NCBI GenBank assembly: GCA_023386955.1
Contig: JAEWIS010000031.1
Span: forward strand, 62,001 to 126,000
Source: Bacillota bacterium
GTDB taxonomy: Bacteria > Bacillota > Bacilli > Paenibacillales > NBRC-103111
Reading direction: 5' to 3'
Length of the DNA: 64,000 nt
Shown: piece by piece, positions 34,441 to 42,676 of the stretch
Position numbering within the stretch: the stretch's first letter is position 1
Layout of the letters: each line of letters begins with the position of its first letter
Position numbers and translations under genes: made by a program
The notes under the pieces: model-generated
Database searches by the model: none
What the model saw: only the letters and a program-made list of their open reading frames with translations
Told to the model about the DNA's origin: nothing

Positions 34441-35130
34441 ATGACGGTTTTTGAGCAGCAGTATACCGTTTGGCTGGAGGGACAAATGGCGGCGGAGAAG
34501 AATCCGCGCAGGCGTGAGCTGCTGGAGAAGGGGTTGGGGCATGGGACTGTGGAGTTTTTGCGGACCATCTGGCATCCCACGGTGAAAAACTTCGACTTCC
34601 TCTACCCGGAATGGGAGGTCCGGGATTTTCACAACGGGTACCGGTACGTGGACTTGGCTTATATGCCCGGAGGTATGAAGGGCGGCATCGAAATTCAGGG
34701 CTATGGTCCCCATGCCCGCGATCTGGATGTGCGCCGGTTCAAGGATTTGTGCTGGCGGCATTGCCTGCTGGCTCTGGATGGCTGGACGTTCCTGCCCATT
34801 GCATTCCCCTCTATCCAGGAAGAGCCGGAACGCTGCCGGCAGCTGGTACTGGCGTTCATCGGGCGGTTTATCTCACCGGATACGCCCGCCCAGTTGGCGG
34901 CACTGGAGGTGGAAACCCTGCGCTATGCCAGGCGTGTGATGCGTCCCTTCCCTGCACGGGAGCTGGCGTCCCATCTGCAGGTTACAGAGCGGTACGCCCG
35001 GCAGCTGCTGCAGCAATTGATGGCCAAGGGGCTGGTGGAGATAACCAACCACCAGCAGCGATACCGGCTGTACGGGTTAACGGAACTCAGCGACCCTTAC
35101 AGCCGGAATCTGAGTGTTTTAAAAAAATAA
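34441..35130 (+). CDS. PD-(D/E)XK nuclease-like protein with C-terminal winged helix
   Basis: The 229-residue protein starts at the ATG at 34441, with GGAGGTG eight bases upstream. Residues 66-125 (YVDLAYMPGG, GGIEIQGYG, RDLDVRRFKDLCWRH, LDGWTFLPI) follow the core of VSR/DUF559-type PD-(D/E)XK enzymes: Asp71, Glu84 and an Arg-rich helix. Gln86 replaces the usual Lys or Asp, so catalysis is uncertain. Residues 170-211 look like a winged helix. Residues 213-221 (LTELSDPYS) and the stop codon come from repeat sequence. It stands alone between two repeat elements. I do not know its function; a transcriptional regulator with a nuclease-derived domain is an alternative. Confidence 0.7.
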   Translation: MTVFEQQYTVWLEGQMAAEKNPRRRELLEKGLGHGTVEFLRTIWHPTVKNFDFLYPEWEVRDFHNGYRYVDLAYMPGGMKGGIEIQGYGPHARDLDVRRFKDLCWRHCLLALDGWTFLPIAFPSIQEEPERCRQLVLAFIGRFISPDTPAQLAALEVETLRYARRVMRPFPARELASHLQVTERYARQLLQQLMAKGLVEITNHQQRYRLYGLTELSDPYSRNLSVLKK

Positions 35131-35261
35131 CGGAACTGAGACGCCGTTAGCGGTCGAAAATGAGACCAAAGCGGTCCTCATCTCCAGCTAACGGCTTCAA
35201 AGTTCCGTTACAATGCCATAAACGCCAAATTTGTCCGCTAACGGTCGCTGAGTTCCGTTAG
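35077..35261. repeat. 185-bp four-repeat palindromic element, family A (copy 3), overlapping a gene end
   Basis: The repeats start at 35077(+), 35127(+), 35188(-) and 35238(-), offsets 0, 50, 111 and 161. The first lies inside the coding sequence of the nuclease-like gene. The TAA of the second is its stop codon. The fourth copy has perfect CTAACGG/CCGTTAG arms. Confidence 0.9.
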
Positions 35262-35296
35262 CGCGCCGGGGGGCTACGGAAGGACCGCGGGGCCCG

Positions 35297-35510
35297 GTTA
35301 AGTTCCGTTAGCCGCATCTGGAGGTTTGTGGGAGGACCGCGGAGCCTGACAGGGCTCCATCAGCGCTCCGCGACGACCGCGAAGAACCCGTTTGAGTTCC
35401 GTTAGCCGCGTCGAGAGGTCTGCGGAAGAACCGCGGGGCCCTGCCGTGTTCCGTTAGCACGTCGGGAGGTCTGCGGAAGAACCGCGGGCCCCGGCTGTGT
35501 TCCTTCCCCC
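35297..35510. repeat. GC-rich tandem repeat array derived from the element
   Basis: Downstream of copy 3 the reverse repeat end GTTCCGTTAGC recurs (CCGTTA ending at 35310, 35404 and 35456, with a degenerate copy near 35500). The copies are joined by a conserved GC-rich stretch (GAGGTCTGCGGAAGAACCGC). Two neighbouring units are 52 bases apart. With copy 3 it fills the 409-base gap before the YtdP-type gene. Confidence 0.75.
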
Positions 35511-35539
35511 ACCCGCCTCCAGGGTTGCCTGACTAACCC

Positions 35540-37831
35540 TCACTCCTTATACTTGCCCGGTGTCACACCCTCGTACTTCTTAAAGCTGCGGATCAGCGCA
35601 TTGCTGTTTAAGTACCCCACCCGGACAGCCGCGTCGGAAATGCTGAGCTTGTCGTCCCGCAGCAGCACCTTGGCTTGTTCCAGCCGCACCTTGTTGATAT
35701 AATCCGGCAGGGTTTCCCCGGTTTGCTCCTTGAAGAGCTTGGACATATAGCTGGGCGTAATCCCCAGATGCTCCGCAACCATCGCTACATTCAGATTAAC
35801 GTCCCCATAATGGCTGTTCACAAACTCCGTAATGCTCCGGCTCAATTCATAAGAGCGGTTGCCCGTCTTGGATTGTATGCGTTTACAAACAACGGACAGA
35901 GTTTGGGTAATCTCCTCCTGCAGCTCTGCCACCGTTTCACAGCCGAACAGCCTCTCCACCGGCTCCTCCGCCGACATTTCCTTGACTGTCTTCACGACGG
36001 TGCTGGCCAGGTCAAACATAAAATACCGGGTCATCTCCGCAGTGGGGGTGCCGTCCATAAAGTTGGAGCGGATAATGTCGTCCAGCAATTGCTTCCCTTT
36101 TTCAAACTCGCCGGATTTGATGCAGTTGACTAGCTTTTGCTCCTTTTCGAGGGGGTAAAAATACTCCCGCACATTATGCTTTAAGCTTTGGAAGCTGATA
36201 ATCGTGCCGGCGCCGGCAATCATTTTGTATTCCAGCGCTTCTGCGGCCTCCTGGTAAGCCTCCTGCATCCCATGGATACCCGTATGGGCATCGCTCACCG
36301 AAACGGTAAGAACCATGCCGTAATATTTTTCAAAAAAACGCTGCAGCTCATCTGTGATGTTAATCAGTTCCTGCACAGGCTCCGCCGCCTCAGGATCCTG
36401 CAGGTTCACGATGAATACGATCTTCTCGTCCATCTCCGTCACAAAATTCTTATACCTCTGCCCCAGCAGTTCCTCGAATACATTGGTAATGACAAAGCTG
36501 GGGAGCTTCGACTTGGCTTCCACATCATCGCCGGTCCCCAAGGAAAGCAGCTTGCCCTTATCCTCAATCGCCAGCAGCATCACCACAAAACCATCGGAGG
36601 TAAACTCCATGTCCATGGCCGAAAACGCATTATGGCGGACCGAGATATTGCCGAACTTCCCTTTGAGAAGCTTATGGAGAAAATCCGCCTTCACCACACT
36701 GCTTTGCTGCTTCAGCTTCAGGTTGATCTTTTCCTTCTCCCGGAGCGTCTCCTGGATCGCCTCATAAATAAACTGGTATTCATTGCCGGAACGTTCATCC
36801 GGATGCCTGCTTTTGCCATTCTGGATGATGCGGATGAGATTGCGGACCGGATTATAGTTGCGCCAGGCAAGCAATACCGATAAGGCTCCCCCCAGAATCA
36901 GGCAAAGGATGATGCTGGCGATCATTAATTTTTCCGTAAACTCGCTTTTTTCCATTACAATTTCCCGTCGCACAATGGACACATACTTCAGCTTCGATAC
37001 ATCGGATTTGGTGTAGGAGATGATGTAAGAATCCCCCCCCTGCCCTTTCACCAGCATATTCTCATCTTCGCCCAGCTCCTCCACCCGGAGAATATCCGTT
37101 ATGGGAAAGGACGCCGTGGACGCAAGAATGCTGTTATCCGTATCCAGAATAAAAGTACTTCCGTATTGCGCCGATTGGATGTTTTGAATCATCTCCGTAA
37201 ACCGTTCCTTGTTAAACTGGATTACAATTGTAGCCTCGGATTTCTCCGAATTGGAAAGCGGAATGGAACGCATATACGCCAGCGCACCGGAGCCCTCTTC
37301 CGAGGCGGGTTGGCCTCCTATGGAGATGTATCTGCCGCTGTACACCTTCTGGTGCACGTCGATCCATTCCTCAAAACTGATATCCGGATTGGCGAGAATC
37401 GGGTACATATAATGACTTCGCGAAGCGGCCGTAGAGGAAATCACCCCATCCAAGCTCCGCAGATACACATAAAAATCGTGGATGTAGCCGTTGGTGATGT
37501 TCATCCGTTTGAAATCCTTGACGATCTGGGACACCTCGTACTGCTTGTTATTCCAATTGGTTTCCTGGGACGTGGCCAGCAGCTGGATATCGGGGTTGAA
37601 GGCAATATCAAAGCTCAGGCGCTCGGCATCCTTCAAGATGTTGTCCATATTCAGCTGGACCTGCTTCAGCATGGCAAGATTCGCCCGGTTGGTTTCCTGC
37701 TCAATGGTCCCCACCGTAACAAAATAAACGACCCCCGTGAAAATAATCGGGATAAGCAGAATCAAAATGTACGATAAAATCTGCGGAACGATGATGCTGT
37801 TTCTAGTCTTTAAGACTCCCTTTACATTCAT
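35540..37831 (-). CDS. YtdP-type membrane AraC-family regulator
   Basis: This 763-residue protein has a membrane helix at about 14-36, a large extracellular sensor region, a second membrane helix near 302-325, a cytoplasmic region and a C-terminal AraC DNA-binding domain (VAEHLGITPSYMSKLFKEQTGETLPDYI ... VGYLNSNALIRSFKKYEGVTPGKYK). Such one-component regulators sense sugars at the membrane. It diverges from the binding-protein gene at 38070, its likely target. This arrangement resembles ytdP in the B. subtilis rhamnogalacturonan locus. GAGGGTG lies six bases before the ATG. Confidence 0.92.
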   Translation of the reverse strand: MNVKGVLKTRNSIIVPQILSYILILLIPIIFTGVVYFVTVGTIEQETNRANLAMLKQVQLNMDNILKDAERLSFDIAFNPDIQLLATSQETNWNNKQYEVSQIVKDFKRMNITNGYIHDFYVYLRSLDGVISSTAASRSHYMYPILANPDISFEEWIDVHQKVYSGRYISIGGQPASEEGSGALAYMRSIPLSNSEKSEATIVIQFNKERFTEMIQNIQSAQYGSTFILDTDNSILASTASFPITDILRVEELGEDENMLVKGQGGDSYIISYTKSDVSKLKYVSIVRREIVMEKSEFTEKLMIASIILCLILGGALSVLLAWRNYNPVRNLIRIIQNGKSRHPDERSGNEYQFIYEAIQETLREKEKINLKLKQQSSVVKADFLHKLLKGKFGNISVRHNAFSAMDMEFTSDGFVVMLLAIEDKGKLLSLGTGDDVEAKSKLPSFVITNVFEELLGQRYKNFVTEMDEKIVFIVNLQDPEAAEPVQELINITDELQRFFEKYYGMVLTVSVSDAHTGIHGMQEAYQEAAEALEYKMIAGAGTIISFQSLKHNVREYFYPLEKEQKLVNCIKSGEFEKGKQLLDDIIRSNFMDGTPTAEMTRYFMFDLASTVVKTVKEMSAEEPVERLFGCETVAELQEEITQTLSVVCKRIQSKTGNRSYELSRSITEFVNSHYGDVNLNVAMVAEHLGITPSYMSKLFKEQTGETLPDYINKVRLEQAKVLLRDDKLSISDAAVRVGYLNSNALIRSFKKYEGVTPGKYKE

Positions 37832-37988
37832 GAAATCACCCTCGGTACGTTAGCTTCCCATATTATACTACACTTTTTATGGATAAAAAGAGGCGGGGAA
37901 GAACCGCTTTTTGCATTTTTGATGATGCTTTTGCCATATTTGATATTCGTCATTTGGAAATTTGAATACGGTTTCCGGCCGATGGAGA

Positions 37989-38017
37989 TTGATTTAGGGT
38001 AACAGAAATCCTATACT
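37989..38017 (+). promoter_or_regulatory. Sigma-A promoter of the second importer operon
   Basis: TTGATT at 37989-37994 and TATACT at 38012-38017 are separated by 17 bases. They lie 53 bases before the binding-protein start. Confidence 0.6.
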
Positions 38018-38069
38018 GGCGCTAGGTCAGATCAAGAAGCATAAAACAAGCAAAAAAGGGGAGGAAAAA

Positions 38070-39746
38070 ATGATTACAAGTAAAAAGACGTTTTCCAAGG
38101 TCACGGCATGTTCCATTATGATAGCGCTTTTATCTTCTGCGGCTTTAACAGGGTGCGGAACCGATGAGGCCGAACCCGCTCCTTCCGCTTCATCCAGCAC
38201 CGCCATTAAGGTTCCTTTTGAAAAACCGGTTAAATTCCGTGTCTGGGACCCTCTGATGAGCACCGCCCTTCCTATTATGCAGAACTACGCCGAATCCGAG
38301 TTCAATAAAGAGCTGCAGAAACGGCTGAATGTGACCATTGAATATATCCATCCTACCGAAGGTTCGGCGAAGGAGCAATTTAATCTGATGCTGACCTCCG
38401 GGGACATTCCGGACTTTATTGTGGGTACCTTCGGAGATTATCCGGGAGGCAGACAGAAGGCCTTCGATGACGGCATTCTGTTGGACATTAAGAATGAAAT
38501 CCCCAAGTATGCGCCGGACCTGGCCAAAATTTATCAGACCTATCCCGATCTGCTGATGGATGTGGAAACCGAGGAAGGCCGGCAGTTCGGTGTCCCGTTC
38601 CTCAAGGGTGACCAGAGCATCTACACCTTCTTTGGCGGCTTTATGCGCAAGGATTGGTTGAATGATCTTGGCCTGCAGGTGCCCGAAACCATCGATGAGA
38701 TGTATACCGTTCTGAAGGCCTTCAAGGAAAAGAAGGGTGCAACTGCACCATTGACGGGAAGCGTCAGCAATATCAAAAACAACTACTTCACCGGGGCATG
38801 GGGCATCAATCAGGATCACTTCATCGAGAATGGCAAGGTGGTATACGGGGCCATTGACCCGAGGTTTAAGGAATATACCAAAACCATGGTGAAATGGTAT
38901 AAGGACGGCATTCTGGATCCCGAAATAGCAACGAATAACGCCAAAACCATCGACGCCAAATTTACCGGCAACCAATCCGGCGCAACCCTGGGCAACACCG
39001 GCTCGGGCCTGGGAAAATATTTGCCGCTGATGGCCAAGAAGGATCCGAAGTTCGACCTTGTGGCTGCCCCGTATATGGTGCAAAAAAAGGGTGACTTCAA
39101 TCCGTTTATGCCCAAGGACGGACCTGTTGTAAACAATGGCGCCTGGAATATTACCAGCTCCTGCAAGAATGTTCCCGCAGCCTTGGCATTCCTGAATTAC
39201 GGCTACACCAAGGAAGGCTCCATGCTCTATAACTTCGGCATTGAGGGCGTAAGCTACAAGATGGAGAACGGTTATCCGAAATATACAGATCTGGTGACCA
39301 ACAACCCCAACGGGCAGCCGATTGCAACCATGGGACAAATGTATACCCGTGCCTTTAAGGACGGCCCCTTCGTACAGGACAAGAGATATTTTGAGCAGTA
39401 CATGGCCCTGCCGCAGCAGCAGGAATCGTTGAAGGTCTGGACCAAATATGCGGAGCAGGCCACCAAGGCCAACAAGACGTTCAGAGGAAACCTGACGCCG
39501 GAGGAGGTCTCCCAGATCACCTCCAAGCAGAATGAAATCAATACCTATAAGGATGAAATGTTCCTTAAGTGGCTGATGGGCAAAGAGGATGTGGATGCTA
39601 CCTGGGACAAATACGTTGAACAGATCAAGAAGCTGGGCATCGAGGATATCAACAAAATCAGACAGAATGCCTATGACCGCTTCATCAAAAAATTCCCGCA
39701 GGCATTAAACCCGCAATCCTTCAATATCAGCGACATCTACAAATAG
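38070..39746 (+). CDS. Extracellular solute-binding lipoprotein (YtcQ/LplA type)
   Basis: This 558-residue protein has a lipoprotein signal ending in ALTGC (Cys29), an Ala/Ser/Pro linker and a family 1 binding-protein fold (KFRVWDPLMSTALPIMQNYAESEFNKELQKRLNVTIEYI). It delivers oligosaccharide to the two permeases that follow. GGGGAGG is five bases before the ATG. Neighbouring GH105 and AraC genes suggest pectin-derived, unsaturated rhamnogalacturonan oligomers. Confidence 0.93.
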   Translation: MITSKKTFSKVTACSIMIALLSSAALTGCGTDEAEPAPSASSSTAIKVPFEKPVKFRVWDPLMSTALPIMQNYAESEFNKELQKRLNVTIEYIHPTEGSAKEQFNLMLTSGDIPDFIVGTFGDYPGGRQKAFDDGILLDIKNEIPKYAPDLAKIYQTYPDLLMDVETEEGRQFGVPFLKGDQSIYTFFGGFMRKDWLNDLGLQVPETIDEMYTVLKAFKEKKGATAPLTGSVSNIKNNYFTGAWGINQDHFIENGKVVYGAIDPRFKEYTKTMVKWYKDGILDPEIATNNAKTIDAKFTGNQSGATLGNTGSGLGKYLPLMAKKDPKFDLVAAPYMVQKKGDFNPFMPKDGPVVNNGAWNITSSCKNVPAALAFLNYGYTKEGSMLYNFGIEGVSYKMENGYPKYTDLVTNNPNGQPIATMGQMYTRAFKDGPFVQDKRYFEQYMALPQQQESLKVWTKYAEQATKANKTFRGNLTPEEVSQITSKQNEINTYKDEMFLKWLMGKEDVDATWDKYVEQIKKLGIEDINKIRQNAYDRFIKKFPQALNPQSFNISDIYK

Positions 39747-39757
39747 TACGGCTGGGA

Positions 39758-39777
39758 TGGGGGAAGAAATTCCCCCA
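39758..39777 (+). promoter_or_regulatory. Intercistronic stem-loop with GAAA tetraloop
   Basis: TGGGGGAA and TTCCCCCA form an 8-bp stem closed by GAAA, 11 bases after the binding-protein stop. It has the same position and likely role as the stem at 28693-28721 in the other importer operon. Confidence 0.6.
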
Positions 39778-39804
39778 TTTCACCATACCAAGGAGGTTCC
39801 CGCC

Positions 39805-40761
39805 TTGCCGGAGATCACAACGCAGCCACAGCATGCGGTATACAAAAAGCCTGGTTTGTTGAAGACCATCATCAAGGATTACAAGAAAAATAAATGGTTG
39901 ATCTTAATGGCTCTGCCCGTTGTAGCCTGGTATATTCTGTTCCACTATGTGCCCATGTACGGGGTTATTATCGGCTTTAAGCAATTCAGCCCTGTTAAGG
40001 GCATCTGGGGCAGCCCATGGGTAGGACTCCAGCACTTCCACGATTTCTTCAACAGCATCTCTGCATGGAGAGTGATCCGCAATACCTTATTGATCAATTT
40101 CTACCAGCTGATCTTCGGATTCCCGGCGCCGATTATTCTGGCGTTATTGCTGAATGAAATTAAGAACAAGGCCTTCAAAAAGACGATCCAAACCGTAACC
40201 TACCTGCCCCACTTCGTGTCCACCGTGGTCATCTGCGGGATGATTATCGACTTTTTTGCCAAAAGCGGGTTGATTAATGACATTATTGCCTTCTTCGGCG
40301 GCTCCCGCACCATGTTCCTGGTGGAATCGGGATGGTTCCGCACCATCTATGTAGGCACCGGCATCTGGCAGGGAATCGGCTGGGGATCGATTATCTATCT
40401 GGCTGCCCTCACGGCTATCGACACAGAGCTGTATGAGGCGGTCACCATCGACGGGGCCGGGAGATGGAAGCAATTTGTCCATATTACCCTGCCGGGGATT
40501 GCCCCTACCATCGTGATCCTGCTGATCATGAACATCGGACGTATGATGAGTGAGGGTTATGAAAAGATCATCCTGCTCTATAACCCCAGCACCTATGAAA
40601 CAGCGGATATTATATCGTCCTATGTATACCGGCGCGGGCTGGTTGAAGCCAACTACAGCTTCAGTGCGGCGGTGGGGCTGTTCAACTCCATCGTGAATCT
40701 GATCCTGATCGTGACAGCAAACTACACTAGCCGCAAGGTGAATGAAACCAGCCTGTGGTAA
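39805..40761 (+). CDS. Carbohydrate ABC importer permease (YteP/LplB type)
   Basis: The protein is 318 residues from a TTG start at 39805. I prefer this to the ATG at 39757 because AAGGAGG lies eight bases upstream and the ATG sits inside a stem-loop. It has six membrane helices, FHYVPMYGVIIGFKQFSPVKG and the ATPase-contact loop EAVTIDGAGRWKQFVHITLPGI. It forms the channel with the next gene's product. Confidence 0.92.
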   Translation: MPEITTQPQHAVYKKPGLLKTIIKDYKKNKWLILMALPVVAWYILFHYVPMYGVIIGFKQFSPVKGIWGSPWVGLQHFHDFFNSISAWRVIRNTLLINFYQLIFGFPAPIILALLLNEIKNKAFKKTIQTVTYLPHFVSTVVICGMIIDFFAKSGLINDIIAFFGGSRTMFLVESGWFRTIYVGTGIWQGIGWGSIIYLAALTAIDTELYEAVTIDGAGRWKQFVHITLPGIAPTIVILLIMNIGRMMSEGYEKIILLYNPSTYETADIISSYVYRRGLVEANYSFSAAVGLFNSIVNLILIVTANYTSRKVNETSLW

Positions 40762-40773
40762 GGAGCGGAAGTT

Positions 40774-41655
40774 ATGGTAATCAAGAAGACATTCGGCGAT
40801 TATGTGTTTGATACATTCAACGTGCTTTTATTGGCTGGGCTGGCACTGATCACCGCCTATCCCTTTGTATATGTGGTATTTGCTTCCTTAAGCAGCGCAG
40901 ACCATCTTACCGCACACAGCGGCTTGCTGCTTAGGCCCTTGGATTTCAGCCTGGATGCGTATAAGGCCGTGCTGAAAAACCCGATTATTTATACAGGTTA
41001 TAAGAATACCCTGTTTATTGTCGTCGTGGGTACGGCTTATAACATAGTCATGACAGCCATGGGCGCCTTCGTTCTTTCCCGAAAGGATTTCTTCTGGAGA
41101 AAACCGATTACCATCATGATTGTGTTCACCATGTTTTTCGGCGGCGGCCTGATTCCCAGCTTCCTGCTGGTGAAGGATCTGGGGTTAATGAATTCCTTAT
41201 GGGCGCTGATTGTTCCCGGAGCCATCGGAACCTGGAATCTGATCATTATGCGGACGTCGTTTCAAGCGATTCCCGACAGTCTGATTGAATCTGCCCACCT
41301 GGATGGTGCCCATGACTTTATCATTTTGTTCAAAATCATCATCCCGCTGGCCTTGCCGACCATTGCCGTAATGGTGCTGTATTATGGGGTTGGCCACTGG
41401 AACTCCTGGTTCAGCGCCATGATTTATTTGCGGAAGCGGGAATTATGGCCCTTGCAGCTGGCTCTGCGGGAAATCCTGATTTCCAACAGCACCGACGAAA
41501 TGATGACCGGCACCGCTGCCCAGGACCGGGCATCCATTGGGGAAACCATCAAATACGCCACGATTATGGTAGCGACTCTCCCCATTCTGGCGGCGTATCC
41601 GTTCCTGCAGAAATATTTTGTGAAGGGCGTTATGGTTGGAGCACTCAAAGGTTAG
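40774..41655 (+). CDS. Carbohydrate ABC importer permease (YtcP/LplC type)
   Basis: This 293-residue protein has six membrane helices and the contact loop ESAHLDGAHDFIILFKIIIPLALPT. It ends in the family-typical FLQKYFVKGVMVGALKG. It follows its partner by 12 bases and is the last gene of the operon. No ATPase gene is nearby. Confidence 0.93.
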   Translation: MVIKKTFGDYVFDTFNVLLLAGLALITAYPFVYVVFASLSSADHLTAHSGLLLRPLDFSLDAYKAVLKNPIIYTGYKNTLFIVVVGTAYNIVMTAMGAFVLSRKDFFWRKPITIMIVFTMFFGGGLIPSFLLVKDLGLMNSLWALIVPGAIGTWNLIIMRTSFQAIPDSLIESAHLDGAHDFIILFKIIIPLALPTIAVMVLYYGVGHWNSWFSAMIYLRKRELWPLQLALREILISNSTDEMMTGTAAQDRASIGETIKYATIMVATLPILAAYPFLQKYFVKGVMVGALKG

Positions 41656-41665
41656 TGGGATAAGA

Positions 41666-41703
41666 AAAAACCCTTTTCGCGAAAGCTGCGGGAAGGGCTT
41701 TTT
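41666..41703 (+). terminator. Rho-independent terminator of the second importer operon
   Basis: CCCTT-TCGC pairs with GCGGGAAGGG and runs into CTTTTTG. A run of A on the left may let it work in both directions. Confidence 0.8.
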
Positions 41704-41716
41704 GCTACCGGGCACT

Positions 41717-41742
41717 AGGGGCTGTCTTCGAAGACAGGCCCT
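41717..41742 (-). terminator. Stem-loop at the end of the AraC gene
   Basis: GGGC-TGTCTTC pairs with GAAGACAGGCCC (one bulge) and touches the stop codon at 41741. It lacks a clear T-run, so termination is uncertain. Confidence 0.4.
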
Positions 41743-42559
41743 ACATGCCGGTATATTTGGTCGGGGAGATTCCCTCTATTTTCTTGAAGTATCTGCTGAA
41801 ATAAAACATGTCGCCAAAACCGACCAGCCCTGCCGTATCGGTTACCGAATACCCCATCTCCAGAAACTCCTTCGCCCGGGCGATCCGGTATTTGATAATA
41901 AACTCGAAGGGGGTTTCCCCTGTGGTTTCCTTGAAGATATGGCCCAGATGGGAAGGGCTGATATCGATACTATTGGCCAGCTCATCCAGCGTCAGCTTCC
42001 GGGTATAGTTGGCGGCAATATAGTTGATGACCTTCTCCACCTTATGAATGGCGCTGTAATTGACGGTGTCCTTTTCCAGGTAATTCGAAATCAGCAGGAT
42101 GATCTCCATAAAATCGGCGCGGCACCGGAAGATCCGGTTCTCATGCCCCGAGGACCAATGCCGCATAAATTCCTCGAATAATTCCTTCAAGCGACGGAAC
42201 AGATACCGGTCCTGAATGTGGGTATGAGACGGGAACGGAAGCGCAGCATCCAGTTGGACCCAGCTGCCATTCTCCATAATCGGACAGGCATATTGAAAAT
42301 CAACTGTATAGCATTTCACAAGGGCATCCGGATTGGTGTCCCCCCTTCTTATGTCGCCGGGTTTGAAATATACGATATCTCCGCTGACGGCTGTAAACTC
42401 CGCATCATTACACAAGAGATTGGCTTCGCCATCCATGACCAGCATCAGATTGTGGTGGGGAAAAACGCCATGGGGAATCTTCCAGGAAGGAGTCGCGTAG
42501 CGTTTGATAGCCAGGATAAAATGGGGAACCATGGCGTTTAGAACCTCAGTTGTCCTCAA
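41741..42559 (-). CDS. AraC-family regulator with cupin sensor domain
   Basis: This 272-residue protein has an N-terminal cupin-like domain (residues 15-130, with HNLMLVMDGEANLLCNDAEFTAVSGDIVYFKPGD) and a C-terminal AraC domain (IDISPSHLGHIFKETTGETPFEFIIKYRIARAKEFL ... VGFGDMFYFSRYFKKIEGISPTKY). It is divergent from the GH105 gene across 117 bases and probably regulates it. Confidence 0.92.
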   Translation of the reverse strand: MRTTEVLNAMVPHFILAIKRYATPSWKIPHGVFPHHNLMLVMDGEANLLCNDAEFTAVSGDIVYFKPGDIRRGDTNPDALVKCYTVDFQYACPIMENGSWVQLDAALPFPSHTHIQDRYLFRRLKELFEEFMRHWSSGHENRIFRCRADFMEIILLISNYLEKDTVNYSAIHKVEKVINYIAANYTRKLTLDELANSIDISPSHLGHIFKETTGETPFEFIIKYRIARAKEFLEMGYSVTDTAGLVGFGDMFYFSRYFKKIEGISPTKYTGM

Positions 42560-42676
42560 GGCATTACACCACCATATAATCGGGATATATTACAAATCGA
42601 ATCATATCATTCATCCATTAAAAACTCAACGTATGCTAACATAAATCGTAGAATACTTCATAAAGGAGCTGCCATA

